Shown here: positions 46,636-55,917 of the stretch, in pieces
Layout: each line of letters begins with the position of its first letter
How positions within the stretch are numbered: the stretch's first letter is position 1
The notes under the pieces: model-generated
What the model was told of the DNA's origin: nothing
What the model saw: only the letters and a program-made list of their open reading frames with translations
Databases searched by the model: none
Translations under genes and position numbers: made by a program
Assembly: GCA_902712845.1 (NCBI GenBank)
Contig: LR743504.1
Location: 4,686,001 to 4,750,000 of the forward strand
Length of the DNA stretch: 64,000 nucleotides
Source of the DNA: Methylobacterium bullatum
GTDB lineage: Bacteria; Pseudomonadota; Alphaproteobacteria; Rhizobiales; Beijerinckiaceae
Direction: 5' to 3'

Positions 46636-48789
46636 ATGAGCGAGACGGGCGCCGCCGCGCCGGCTCCGGGGATGAGCGTCTCGCAATTCGCGAGCTTCGC
46701 GATCCCGAACCGTGCCAACCTGACCGCGCTTTCGAAGCGCACGGACCTGTTCTTCGCCACCGCCGTGATGGGCATCCTCACGGTGCTCATCTTCCCGCTG
46801 CCCGCGTTCCTGCTCGACCTCCTGCTCGCCGTCTCGATCATCATCTCGGTGCTGATCATGATGACGGGGCTGTTCATCGACAACCCGCTCGAATTCACTG
46901 TCTTCCCGACCCTGCTCCTCGTCGCGACCCTGCTTCGGCTGGCCCTGAACCTCGCCTCGACGCGGCTCATCCTCGGCCATGGCCACGAGGGCACGGCGGC
47001 GGCGGGCCACGTCATCGAAGCCTTCGGCAACTTCGTGATGGGCGGCAACTTCGTCATCGGCATCATCGTGTTCGCGATCCTGATCATCGTGAACTTCGTC
47101 GTCATCACCAAGGGTTCGGGCCGTATCGCGGAAGTCGCCGCCCGCTTCACCCTCGACGCCATGCCCGGCAAGCAGATGGCGATCGATGCCGATCTCTCCG
47201 CCGGCCTCATCGACGAGAAGGTCGCCAAGGCCCGCCGCGCCGCGCTGGAGGAGGAATCCTCCTTCTTCGGCGCCATGGACGGTGCCTCGAAATTCGTGCG
47301 CGGCGATGCCATCGCCGCCCTGCTCATCACCTTCATCAACGTGATCGGCGGCATCATCATCGGCGTCGCCCAGCAGGGCATGCCCTTCGGCGCGGCCGCG
47401 AAAACCTACACGCTGCTCACCATCGGCGACGGCCTCGCGAGCCAGGTGCCGGCCCTCATCGTCTCGACGGCGGCGGGCATCCTCGTCTCCAAGGCGGGTG
47501 TGAAGGGCTCGGCCGACAAGGCGCTCGGCAAGCAGCTCGCCAATTATCCGAAGGCGCTCGGCATGTCGTCGGGCGTGATGGTGCTGATCTCGTTCCTGCC
47601 CGGCATGCCGATGCTGCCCTTCCTCGCTCTCGCGGGGGCCTCGGGATACGCCGCATGGCACTTCGCCAAGATCGCCCGCGAGGCTCCCCCCCTGGATTCC
47701 GACGGCGCGCCGATGGATGCCACCGCGGTGGCCGCGGCCCAGGCCGCCAAGGAGGAGACGGTGACCGATCTCCTCAAGCTCGACGACCTCAAGCTCGAAA
47801 TGGGCTACGCGCTCTTGGCCCTCGTCAACGGACAGGAGGGCCAGGACCGGCTGACGGACCAGATCAAGGCCCTGCGCCGCCAACTCGCGGCGGAGCTCGG
47901 CTTCGTCATGCCCTCGGTCCGCATCCTCGACAACGTCCAGCTCGATTCCAACGCCTACGTCGTGCGGGTGAAGGAGATCGAGGCCGGCACGGGGCAGATC
48001 TTCCCCGGCCAGTTCATGGCCATGGACCCGATGGGTGGACAGGTTCAGCTGCCCGGCCAGCACATGCTCGAGCCGACCTTCGGCCTGCCCGCCACATGGA
48101 TCGACGCCTCCCTGCGCGATCAGGCGCAGCTCAAGGGCTACACCGTGGTGGATGCGGCCACGGTGGTCTCGACCCATCTCACCGAGATCATCAAGGCGCA
48201 TGTGTCCGAACTGCTGAATCACGTGGAAGTCCAGAAGCTTCTGAAAGAGCTCTCGAAGGACCATGCCGACCTCCTCAAGGAGGTGGTGCCCTCGCAGATC
48301 GGCACCACCGGCATTCAGCGCGTCTTGCAGTTCCTGCTGGCCGAGCGGGTCTCGATCCGCGATCTCGGCTCCATCGTCGAGGGCATCGCCGAAGTGGCGG
48401 GCCATGTGAAGAACCCCCGCGACATCGTCGAGCACGTGCGTGCCCGCCTCGGCCGCCAGATCTGCGCACAGTACCAGGGACATGACGGCATGCTGCCGAT
48501 CATCACCCTGTCACCGGCCTGGGAGCAGGCCTTCCTCGAATCCATCGCGGGCGAGCGCGACGAGCGCTACCTCGCCATGCAGCCGTCCAAACTCTCGGAA
48601 TTCGTCAACACGGTGCGCGACCGCTTCGAACAGGCGGCGCGCATGGGCGAGATGCCGGTCCTCGTCACGTCGGCCCAGGCCCGGCCCTTCGTGCGCTCCA
48701 TCATCGAGCGCTTCCGCCGTGAGACGGCGGTGATGAGCCAGGCGGAAATCCATCCGCGGGCGCGGCTGCGGACGGTGGGCTCGGTCTGA
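46636..48789 (+). CDS. flhA: Flagellar type III export protein FlhA
   Basis: A 717-residue export-gate protein. The N-terminal half has about eight transmembrane helices, with the family signature R-L-A-L-N-L-A-S-T-R-L-I-L (about residues 92-104) and the F-H-I-P-E-P-like loop replaced by A-R-F-T-L-D-A-M-P-G-K-Q-M-A-I-D-A-D. The C-terminal half is the cytoplasmic ring-forming domain that docks chaperone-substrate complexes. The ATG at 46636 has GAGGG 7 nt upstream; a GTG 21 nt earlier is in frame but less likely. It stands alone behind a CtrA-like site. Confidence 0.96.
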   Translation: MSETGAAAPAPGMSVSQFASFAIPNRANLTALSKRTDLFFATAVMGILTVLIFPLPAFLLDLLLAVSIIISVLIMMTGLFIDNPLEFTVFPTLLLVATLLRLALNLASTRLILGHGHEGTAAAGHVIEAFGNFVMGGNFVIGIIVFAILIIVNFVVITKGSGRIAEVAARFTLDAMPGKQMAIDADLSAGLIDEKVAKARRAALEEESSFFGAMDGASKFVRGDAIAALLITFINVIGGIIIGVAQQGMPFGAAAKTYTLLTIGDGLASQVPALIVSTAAGILVSKAGVKGSADKALGKQLANYPKALGMSSGVMVLISFLPGMPMLPFLALAGASGYAAWHFAKIAREAPPLDSDGAPMDATAVAAAQAAKEETVTDLLKLDDLKLEMGYALLALVNGQEGQDRLTDQIKALRRQLAAELGFVMPSVRILDNVQLDSNAYVVRVKEIEAGTGQIFPGQFMAMDPMGGQVQLPGQHMLEPTFGLPATWIDASLRDQAQLKGYTVVDAATVVSTHLTEIIKAHVSELLNHVEVQKLLKELSKDHADLLKEVVPSQIGTTGIQRVLQFLLAERVSIRDLGSIVEGIAEVAGHVKNPRDIVEHVRARLGRQICAQYQGHDGMLPIITLSPAWEQAFLESIAGERDERYLAMQPSKLSEFVNTVRDRFEQAARMGEMPVLVTSAQARPFVRSIIERFRRETAVMSQAEIHPRARLRTVGSV

Positions 48790-49248
48790 GGCCGAGATCC
48801 GGTTGCGCCGTGAGCGTCCGCCTGCCGCCGAGCCCGGAGACACACCCTCGGGACCGGCCCTAAGCCATAGCGTCGAAGCGGCTGAACCCTTCTCGGTCCC
48901 TGGCGGAACGGCCGTCGGACCCGAAGCGAGATATGTCTGTGAGCGGGGACCTGTCCGCCCGACCGTATCGCGGCAGACGGGCCTTGGGCCGCTTGGCCTT
49001 GGTGTTCGGCTTTCACGTGACGTGGAGTGAGGCCGTTTGAGGGACTGTTCGTTTCGTTTTCCCAGCGCTCGACCTCATCCTGATATGCCGCGCAGCGGCC
49101 TCGAAGGAGACGTCCTGAGATCGCGCAAAGACTACGGGAGATCTCCTTCGGTGCCTTCGCCGCGCTTCGGCACCTCGGGATGAGGTGGTCTGATCGGATG
49201 ATGGAGCTTCGTAGGAGTACCCGTTAAGACATTTGACCAAGAGGAGTC
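48790..49248. other. Gene-free stretch between flhA and the LPG-synthase-like gene
   Basis: Convergent gene ends with 459 nt between them. It holds the palindromic element at 49071-49190. The rest shows no gene and no clear terminator. Confidence 0.45.
49071..49190. repeat. Large palindromic intergenic element, copy 2
   Basis: Left arm GACCTCATCCTGATATGCCG and a right arm ending CACCTCGGGATGAGGTGGTC form the outer inverted repeat; inner arms carry CTCGAAGGAGA and TCTCCTTCGG. The layout and cores match the element at 33416-33555, with about 120 nt total length, so both belong to one dispersed family. Confidence 0.8.
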
Positions 49249-50304
49249 TCAGAGCGGCTTCTTTTCCAGCTTCTTCTCGATCCTGGTGGGATCGAGGCCC
49301 GGAGCGACGACCGGCGGCGCCGGTACGGCGGAGGCCTGCGGTGCTCTGGCGAGGTCGGCGAGGCGTGAGCGCTCGTAGAGCAGGACGACGACCACCGAAA
49401 TCAGCGCCGGTATCCAGAAATAGAACACCCGGAACACGATGACGGCTGCGATGATCGCATCCTTCTGGCCGGGATCGGTGATCTGCATCGCCGTGATGAA
49501 GACCAGTTCGAAGACGCCGAGCCCGCCCGGTGCGTTCGAGACCAGGGCGACCGAGAAGGAGGCGAGGAAGATCGCGATGACGGCGATCGGGCCGGGATTC
49601 ACCGCCTCCGGCAGGGCGAAATACAGGATGCCGGCCGCGCCGAGCAGTTCGAGGGGTGCCGCCAGAAGCTGTCGCCCCATGATCGCCGGGCGCGGATATT
49701 CCAGCTTGAACTTGCGGATGTGGAGCGGCGGGAGGCGCAGGATCGATCCGGCGACGTAGAGCGCGACGAAAGCGAGAAGGCCGATGCCGACGATGAGCGC
49801 GGTCTTCGGGTCGGTGAGAAAACCGGGCAGGATCCCCTTCAGGCGCGAGAGCAGCTGCGGTTCGATCACGAGGACGACGCCACCGAGAAGGATCGTCCCG
49901 AGGAAGAAGGTGAACGAGCACAAAGCCACCAGCACAGCCACCTGGGCGGCCGAGAGGCCCTTGGCCGTGTAGGCGCGGTACCGCACCAGGGCGCCCGAGA
50001 AGACCGAGGCGCCGATATTGTGGGAGAGCGCGTAGGTCGTGAACGAGCACACCGCCACGAAGAACCACGAGATGCCGCGCACGCCGAGATGCAGCAGCGC
50101 GATCCGGTCGTACCAGGCGAGGGCCGCATAGGCGACGAGGGTCGAGAGCCCCGCCAGGGCCATGCGATGGGGCGGGATGGCGACGATGGCCCCCCATACC
50201 GCCGCCATCGATGTGGTCTTCAGCTCCTGGTAGAGAAAGTAGCCGGAGATCGCGATCGCCAGGATGCCGATGAGCGGCCAGGCGAAATCCTTGATTGTCT
50301 TCAT
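49249..50304 (-). CDS. Integral membrane protein of the LPG-synthase/UPF0104 type
   Basis: A 351-residue protein with about eight transmembrane helices. It matches the flippase-like domain family (UPF0104, the membrane part of MprF): Y-A-L-S-H-N-I-G-A-S-V-F-S-G-A-L-V-R-Y-R near residues 90-110 and N-A-P-G-G-L-G-V-F-E near 255-265. It lacks the C-terminal aminoacyl-transferase domain of true MprF, so it more likely translocates a lipid than synthesises lysyl-PG. The last 45 residues are Pro/Ala/Lys-rich. No partner gene is adjacent. Confidence 0.82.
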   Translation of the reverse strand: MKTIKDFAWPLIGILAIAISGYFLYQELKTTSMAAVWGAIVAIPPHRMALAGLSTLVAYAALAWYDRIALLHLGVRGISWFFVAVCSFTTYALSHNIGASVFSGALVRYRAYTAKGLSAAQVAVLVALCSFTFFLGTILLGGVVLVIEPQLLSRLKGILPGFLTDPKTALIVGIGLLAFVALYVAGSILRLPPLHIRKFKLEYPRPAIMGRQLLAAPLELLGAAGILYFALPEAVNPGPIAVIAIFLASFSVALVSNAPGGLGVFELVFITAMQITDPGQKDAIIAAVIVFRVFYFWIPALISVVVVLLYERSRLADLARAPQASAVPAPPVVAPGLDPTRIEKKLEKKPL

Positions 50305-50444
50305 TGCGAACCGGTCATGCCCCCACAGCCCAGACTACCTGCACGACCGCGCTGAGCATCGCAAGCGAGACGGCCGGCTAAGGCATTCCCCGGACAGATG
50401 TCATGTGAACATGACGACTTCGTGCCGTCCGCGCCGCGGATCGC

Positions 50445-50852
50445 TCAGGCGCGGATGCGGGAGAGGCCGATGCCGTCCATGGCGGCCTGGTCGCGGGCCG
50501 CTTCGGCGACGCGTTCGGCCGTGCGCTCGCGATCCTCGAGGATCTCGATCTTCTTGAGTTCCTCGAACGCCTCGCCGAGTTCGGCCTTGGCATCGGTCAG
50601 CTGGCTCTCGAGAGCGAGCGCCGATTGGCGCATGTTGTCCCGGCGGGTCGCCGCGGCGCGGGCATAGGTGGGATAGGCGAAATGACCGGTATCGGTGATG
50701 CCGGCGCGGCCTTCCTCGTAGGCGACCTCGCGGTCGAGTTCGGACGCCATCCGGTTGAAATCGGCCATCATCATCTCGATTTGCGTCACCCGCCGACGCT
50801 TCTCGTCGACCTGGAAGCGGCGCAGCCGGATCAACGTGTCACGCGATTTCAT
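50445..50852 (-). CDS. fliJ: Flagellar export chaperone FliJ
   Basis: A 135-residue, almost entirely helical protein predicted as an antiparallel coiled coil. The start M-K-S-R-D-T-L-I-R-L-R-R-F-Q-V-D-E-K-R-R and the pattern I-E-M-M-M-A-D-F-N-R-M-A are those of alphaproteobacterial FliJ. FliJ links the FliI ATPase to FlhA. The ATG at 50852 has GGGA about 9 nt upstream. It follows fliI on the same strand after 83 nt. Confidence 0.85.
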   Translation of the reverse strand: MKSRDTLIRLRRFQVDEKRRRVTQIEMMMADFNRMASELDREVAYEEGRAGITDTGHFAYPTYARAAATRRDNMRQSALALESQLTDAKAELGEAFEELKKIEILEDRERTAERVAEAARDQAAMDGIGLSRIRA

Positions 50853-50935
50853 ATTGAGGGTCCCATTCCACGCCACGCACGAAAGGCCGACGCTGTCGGC
50901 GCCGGAAACGAATGAGACGACATTTCGAACGTCAC

Positions 50936-52291
50936 TCAGGCGCTTCCGACGATCGCTGCCAACCGTTGATAACCCTCGCCTATCGAGGTTGCTTCTTCCT
51001 TACTCTGACCCAGAAAAGCCTCGATACTTGGCATCAACGCCACTGCCTCGTCGACTTCGGCCGATGCGCCGGCCCTGTAGGCACCGAGCCGGATCAGCTC
51101 TTCCATGTCGGCATAGGTGGACAGGATGCGCCTTGCGCGCCTCACGGTGGGCAGATGGACGGGGTCGCACGACCGAGGCATCGTCCGTGAGACCGAGCGC
51201 AGCACGTTGATGGCGGGATAGCGTCCCCGCTCGGCGATGCCGCGCTCCATGACGATGTGGCCGTCGAGGATGCCGCGTACCGCGTCCGCCACCGGTTCGT
51301 TGTGGTCGTCGCCTTCCACCAGCACCGTGAAGAGGCCTGAAATCGCGCCCTGCCCCGTTCCGGGGCCGGCGCGCTCCAGCAGGCGCGGCAATTCACTGAA
51401 GACAGTCGGCGTGTAGCCCTTGGCGGTGGGCGGCTCACCCGCGGCGAGGCCGATATCGCGCTGGGCCATGGCGAATCGGGTGATCGAGTCGATCATGCAG
51501 AGGACTTGCGCGCCCTGATCGCGAAAATACTCGGCCATGGCCAGGGTGACGTAGGCGGCGTTGCGCCGCATGAGGGCCGGCTCGTCCGACGTCGCCACCA
51601 CCACCACCGAACGAGCGAGGCCGGCGGGGCCGAGATCGTCCTGCAGGAACTCCTGCACCTCGCGCCCGCGCTCGCCCACGAGGCCGATGACGGCGACATC
51701 CGCCGCCGTGTAGCGCGCGAGCATGGAGAGCAGGACGGATTTGCCGACGCCGGAGCCGGCGAAGATGCCCATGCGCTGGCCGGCGCACATGGTAATGAAG
51801 GTGTTGATGCAGCGGATGCCGAGATCCAGGGGCGGGCCGACCCTGCGTCGGGCATGGGCCGGCGGCGGGTCCGCGCGTAGGGGGTAGATGGCCGGGCCGG
51901 GCGGCAGCGGGCCGAGGCCGTCCACGGGACGACCGAGGGCATCGATGGTTCGCCCGAGCCAGCCGGCGGACGGGCGAATCGCGCCGGCGGCCTCGTCGCG
52001 CACCATCGCCGGGCATCCACGACGGACGCCCTCCAGGGATCCGAACGGCATCGCCAATGCCCGGTCCCCTTGAAATCCGATGATCTCGCAGGGGACGGCG
52101 CCCGTGGCGTTCTCCACCATGATGTCGAGGCGCCCGCCGAGGCGCATGGCGCCCACGGGCCCCGCAACCTCGACCAGGAGCCCCTTGATGGCGACCACAC
52201 GACCATAGGTCTCCAGCGTCTCGATTCCGGCAAGGGCGGCCTGGGCCGAGGCCAGATTAAGGGGGGAGGAAACCCGGGGTCGCACGGTCAT
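50936..52291 (-). CDS. fliI: Flagellar export ATPase FliI
   Basis: A 451-residue F1-beta-like ATPase that powers flagellar protein export. Walker A is G-S-G-V-G-K-S (about residues 166-172), preceded by C-A-G-Q-R-M-G-I-F-A, with Walker B L-C-M-I-D-S-I-T-R-F. The ATG at 52291 is preferred because GAGAAG lies 7 nt upstream; a longer frame to 52333 starts with a GTG, and a strong AGGAGG lies inside that extension. Upstream gene of the fliI-fliJ pair, divergent from ctrA across 419 nt. Confidence 0.95.
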   Translation of the reverse strand: MTVRPRVSSPLNLASAQAALAGIETLETYGRVVAIKGLLVEVAGPVGAMRLGGRLDIMVENATGAVPCEIIGFQGDRALAMPFGSLEGVRRGCPAMVRDEAAGAIRPSAGWLGRTIDALGRPVDGLGPLPPGPAIYPLRADPPPAHARRRVGPPLDLGIRCINTFITMCAGQRMGIFAGSGVGKSVLLSMLARYTAADVAVIGLVGERGREVQEFLQDDLGPAGLARSVVVVATSDEPALMRRNAAYVTLAMAEYFRDQGAQVLCMIDSITRFAMAQRDIGLAAGEPPTAKGYTPTVFSELPRLLERAGPGTGQGAISGLFTVLVEGDDHNEPVADAVRGILDGHIVMERGIAERGRYPAINVLRSVSRTMPRSCDPVHLPTVRRARRILSTYADMEELIRLGAYRAGASAEVDEAVALMPSIEAFLGQSKEEATSIGEGYQRLAAIVGSA

Positions 52292-52710
52292 CTGCGCTTC
52301 TCGCAACGTTTCGTTTACCTCCCTCCTTAACACTGCGTATATCGGGCACGAAGCGGTCCGTCGTCATTGGGTGACGGATGCCTTTCGGTACCGAACACGA
52401 TGTGCCGCTTGGGAGTGTCTCTTGAGTTACATGTGACGGCAAAGGCAAATCTATCAAGTGCTTAGCTGAATGTTTTGATGTAATGCATCTGCCGGCCCCT
52501 CACCTCGCGGGGCCACATCGCCGATCGGCGGCAGCATCATTTCTCGCGACATTCAAATCTGTGCTTGCCACCGAGAATCAGGTTTTGTTAACGATTAACC
52601 ATTAGCGTTTCACGTCTATGACGAGGGAGCGTCCGCCACGGGCCGGTGGTGGACGAACGGCGGGGGCTTGCCCGAACGCTGAATACGGCCGGCTGGGCTG
52701 GGGACCGACG
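52292..52710. other. Divergent fliI/ctrA intergenic region
   Basis: 419 nt, AT-richer than its neighbours, holding the promoters of fliI (minus) and ctrA (plus). The CtrA half-site and a GANTC site lie at 52576-52603. A purine-rich AGGAGGGAGG lies upstream of fliI at 52316-52325 (read on the minus strand). No gene is visible. Confidence 0.55.
52576..52603 (+). promoter_or_regulatory. CtrA half-site and GANTC methylation site in the ctrA promoter
   Basis: GAATC (52576-52580) is a CcrM-type GANTC site. It is followed by TTAAC at 52589-52593 and by TTAACCAT at 52596-52603. TTAACCAT is the 8-base form of CtrA target described in Caulobacter. These lie 108-135 nt upstream of the ctrA start, as expected for methylation-gated autoregulation. 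Confidence 0.6.
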
Positions 52711-53412
52711 ATGCGGGTACTTCTGATCGAAGACGACAGCGCGACCGCGCAGAGCATCGAACTGATGCTCAAGTCGGAGAGCTTCAACACCTACACGACG
52801 GATCTCGGCGAGGAAGGAATCGACCTCGGCAAGCTCTACGACTACGACATCATCCTTCTCGACCTGAACCTGCCCGACATGTCGGGCTACGAGGTGCTGC
52901 GCAACCTGCGCGTGGCGAAGGTCAAGACGCCGATCCTGATCCTCTCCGGCATGGCCGGCATCGAGGACAAGGTGAAGGGCCTCGGCTTCGGAGCCGATGA
53001 TTACCTCACCAAACCTTTCCATAAGGATGAGCTGGTCGCTCGCATTCACGCGATCGTCCGCCGTTCGAAGGGCCACGCCCAGTCGGTCATCACCACGGGC
53101 GACCTGATCGTGAACCTCGATCAGAAGACCGTCGAGGTCACCGGCAGCCGGGTCCATCTCACCGGCAAAGAATATCAGATGCTGGAGCTTCTCTCCCTGC
53201 GGAAGGGCACGACCCTCACGAAGGAGATGTTCCTCAACCACCTCTATGGCGGCATGGACGAGCCCGAGCTCAAGATCATCGACGTCTTCATCTGCAAGCT
53301 GCGCAAGAAGCTGGCCAACGCCTCCTCCGGCAAGAACTACATCGAGACCGTATGGGGACGCGGCTACGTGCTGCGCGAGCCCAACGAAGGCGAAGAGCGG
53401 ATCGCCGTCTGA
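52711..53412 (+). CDS. ctrA: Cell-cycle response regulator CtrA
   Basis: A 233-residue OmpR-type regulator. The receiver (1-~120) starts M-R-V-L-L-I-E-D-D and has the phospho-acceptor Asp51 in I-I-L-L-D-L-N-L-P. The winged-helix domain (about 125-225) contains L-T-G-K-E-Y-Q-M-L-E-L-L and G-R-G-Y-V-L-R. The sequence is that of the strongly conserved alphaproteobacterial CtrA. It controls cell-cycle and flagellar genes after phosphorylation by CckA via ChpT, both encoded here. The ATG is chosen by homology and by GGGGA 7 nt upstream. A strong terminator follows. Confidence 0.98.
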   Translation: MRVLLIEDDSATAQSIELMLKSESFNTYTTDLGEEGIDLGKLYDYDIILLDLNLPDMSGYEVLRNLRVAKVKTPILILSGMAGIEDKVKGLGFGADDYLTKPFHKDELVARIHAIVRRSKGHAQSVITTGDLIVNLDQKTVEVTGSRVHLTGKEYQMLELLSLRKGTTLTKEMFLNHLYGGMDEPELKIIDVFICKLRKKLANASSGKNYIETVWGRGYVLREPNEGEERIAV

Positions 53413-53795
53413 TCCTCCTCGCTCCGGAACTCGAAAAAAGCCTCGCGAGAGCGGGGCTTTTTTGTTGCGCGATGGTCAAACGAAACGGGACATCGATATC
53501 CGTGCCACGACACGCGGCACGAGCACGCCCAGTGGCGCACTGACCCTAACCCATATGTCAGGGGCAAGTGAGGTTCGGCGGACGTCTGCGGCTGCGCAGT
53601 TCCGTGGACGGACCTCGACGACTCAGGCTCATCGACAAATGGTATGAGCGGGTTTCGCGAAAGCAGGCACTGGTTTGGAGCCCGAGGTCATGCCCCTCTG
53701 CAAAGGGCCAGACGAGAGGCAAGTGTTGTCGCGCCGATACGAATTTGCTCGGACGCTCTCTCCTGCGTCCCGGACCGGCCAGCAAGGGCCGGCGA
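53413..53795. other. Gene-free stretch between ctrA and cheR
   Basis: Convergent gene ends. Apart from the ctrA terminator it contains a GC hairpin (CCGGCC at 53775-53780 with GGCCGG at 53787-53792) just beyond the cheR stop that lacks a U-tract. The short frames are unconvincing. Confidence 0.45.
53434..53464 (+). terminator. Rho-independent terminator of ctrA
   Basis: AAAAAA, then GCCTCGC-GAGA-GCGGGGC (7-bp stem with one G-U), then a run of seven U. It lies 22 nt beyond the ctrA stop. The A-tract on the other side means it could also stop transcription from the opposite strand. Confidence 0.9.
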
Positions 53796-54671
53796 TTACA
53801 GCCCGACCACTTTCCGCAGCGGCAGCGGCGGTTGCGTGGTCAAGCCCGGCCGGCCGGAGGCGGGCGCCTGGCCGTAGAGCCCGCGATGCTGCGGGTGCGG
53901 CACGAGCCGGTCGGTGAGACCGATGACCGTTTCCGCGGCGCCCAGGAGGACGACGCCGTCCGGGGTCAAGCTGGAACTGAGACGTCCCAAAACGTCGCCC
54001 TTCGTCGGTGCATCGAAATAGATCAGCACGTTGCGGCAATAGATGATGTCGAACGCCCCGAGCGATTCGAACGGGTGCAGCAGGTTCAGCGGGCGGAAAT
54101 CCACCATCTGGCGCAGGCTCGCGGAGATCCGCCATTGCTCGCCCACCTGCTCGAAATGTTTCAGCAGGGATTGCACCGGCAGGCCGCGCTGCACCTCGAA
54201 ATGGCTGTAGAGGCCGGCCTTGGCCTTCTCCAGCACCTCGGTGGAGAGGTCGGTGGCGACGATATCCACCTGCCATCCGGCGAGGCGCGGCGCCGCGTCC
54301 TGGATCAGCATAGCCAGGGAATACGGCTCCTGGCCCGTGGAGGACGCCGCGCACCAGATCCGCAGGCGGCGCTGGGCCGCGCGGCGGACCAGGGCTTCCG
54401 GCAGCAGCACGTCCCGGAACAGGTCGAAGGGGACGCGGTCGCGGAAGAAGAAGGTTTCGTTCGTGGTCATCGCCTCGACCACCGCGCGTTCCAGGCTCTG
54501 GTCGCGCGATGCTTTCAGCATGGTGACGAGATCGTGGAGGGTCGCCAGATTGAAGCGGCGGCAAACCGGCGTGAGCCGGCTTTCGATGAGGTAGCGCTTC
54601 TCGGCGCTGAGGGCGAGGCCGGAGCGCGTCTTGAGGTAGCCGCGCAGGAAGTCGAACTCGAGGTCGGTCAT
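53796..54671 (-). CDS. cheR: Chemotaxis protein methyltransferase CheR
   Basis: A 291-residue SAM-dependent glutamate methyltransferase of chemoreceptors. The N-terminal all-alpha domain has S-A-E-K-R-Y-L-I-E-S-R-L, then T-N-E-T-F-F-F-R. The SAM pocket motif I is A-A-S-S-T-G-Q-E-P-Y-S (the usual form is ACSTGEEPYS), followed by A-T-D-L-S and Y-C-R-N-V-L-I-Y-F. The start overlaps the cheB stop by 4 nt (ATGA). Last gene of the chemotaxis operon. Confidence 0.95.
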   Translation of the reverse strand: MTDLEFDFLRGYLKTRSGLALSAEKRYLIESRLTPVCRRFNLATLHDLVTMLKASRDQSLERAVVEAMTTNETFFFRDRVPFDLFRDVLLPEALVRRAAQRRLRIWCAASSTGQEPYSLAMLIQDAAPRLAGWQVDIVATDLSTEVLEKAKAGLYSHFEVQRGLPVQSLLKHFEQVGEQWRISASLRQMVDFRPLNLLHPFESLGAFDIIYCRNVLIYFDAPTKGDVLGRLSSSLTPDGVVLLGAAETVIGLTDRLVPHPQHRGLYGQAPASGRPGLTTQPPLPLRKVVGL

Positions 54672-55837
54672 GCGCCATGCCCCGTCAGGAGGTTGCGGAG
54701 TGCCGATCCGAGATCACCGAGCGGCAGGACGGCCTGGGCGAGGCCCGCCTTGGCGACGCTGCCGGGCATGCCCCAGACGGTGCTGGTCGCCTCGTCCTGA
54801 GCGAGCACGGGCGCACCGGCATCGGTGAGCGAGCGCGCGCCGTTGGTCCCGTCGGATCCCATTCCGGTGAGGATCACGGCCAGGGCCGCCGCGCCGTAGA
54901 GGGCGGCGGCATCGTGGAACAACACGTCCACCGCGGGCCGGCAGAAATTGACGACCGGTCCGTCGTCGAGCCGGATCGAGAGGTCGTTCCGGCTTCCCTG
55001 CAGGCCCATATGGCGGCCCCCCGGCGCCACGTAGATGCGTCCCGGCTGGATACGCTCGTCTGGCTTCCCTTCCGCGGCGGGCAGGCCGACTCTGGCACCG
55101 AGATGCTCGGCGAAGACCGCCGTGAAGACCGGGGGCATGTGCTGGACGATCAGCACCGGGAACTGGCGCAGGGTGGCGCTGCCGATCTTCTCCAGCACTT
55201 CGCCGACCGCGCGCGGGCCGCCAGTGGAGGAACCGATGAGAAGGCAGCGCGGCGGGATCCCGGTGCGGGCCTTCGGGCGCAGGACAAATGGTGTCGCCGG
55301 TCGTTGAGCCGGCGCCGGGGCGATGTGGGCCGCTCCCACGGCAGCGGGAGCGGCATGCGGTCGTCGCCGGGCACGGGCGGCTCCGAACACGCGGACGCGC
55401 TCGATAAGTTCGGCGCGGAACGTGTCCGAGGTGGTGACGCCGCGATTGCTCTCCGGCTTGGCGAGGTAGTCGACGGCGCCGAGGGCGAGACATCGCAGGG
55501 AGATGTCGGCGTTGCGCGTCGTCAGCGTCGACATCATGACGACCTGGATGCCCGGGCTCTTGGCGAGAATCAGAGGCAGGGCCTGCGTCCCGTCGAGTTC
55601 CGGCATGTCGATGTCGAGGAGCACAACGTCGGGATCGGTGCGCGCCATGGAGTCCAGGGCGATCCGGCCGTTGGAAGCGGTCGCCACCACCTCGAATCCC
55701 GCCTCGCCGATCCATCGGGCGACGAGACCGCGAACCACCGCCGAATCGTCGGCGATCATGACGCGCACACGAGCGGCGTTCCCCGCGGTGCCTCCCGCGG
55801 AGGGAGCGAAGACTGGAACGGAGGCGGCAGCGGCCAT
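54668..55837 (-). CDS. cheB: Chemotaxis methylesterase/deamidase CheB
   Basis: A 389-residue response regulator-methylesterase. The receiver domain (about 25-140) has D-D-S-A-V-V-R and acceptor Asp75 in V-V-L-L-D-I-D-M-P. After a Pro/Ala linker the catalytic domain shows the Ser in I-G-S-S-T-G-G-P, the His in V-Q-H-M-P and the Asp in T-G-M-G-S-D-G. It removes methyl groups from receptors, opposite to CheR, with which it is translationally coupled (4-nt overlap). Confidence 0.95.
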   Translation of the reverse strand: MAAAASVPVFAPSAGGTAGNAARVRVMIADDSAVVRGLVARWIGEAGFEVVATASNGRIALDSMARTDPDVVLLDIDMPELDGTQALPLILAKSPGIQVVMMSTLTTRNADISLRCLALGAVDYLAKPESNRGVTTSDTFRAELIERVRVFGAARARRRPHAAPAAVGAAHIAPAPAQRPATPFVLRPKARTGIPPRCLLIGSSTGGPRAVGEVLEKIGSATLRQFPVLIVQHMPPVFTAVFAEHLGARVGLPAAEGKPDERIQPGRIYVAPGGRHMGLQGSRNDLSIRLDDGPVVNFCRPAVDVLFHDAAALYGAAALAVILTGMGSDGTNGARSLTDAGAPVLAQDEATSTVWGMPGSVAKAGLAQAVLPLGDLGSALRNLLTGHGA

Positions 55838-55917
55838 GGAACTCTACGCTTCGTCGTGATGACGGGGACTATTCAGCGACGATCCTGCGACACCAGAGAT
55901 CCACGCCGCCTTCCGTA

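Noticed and set aside
46510..48483. 657-codon minus-strand frame opposite flhA
   Set aside because: Antisense of FlhA; His/Glu/Arg-rich product without any recognisable feature.
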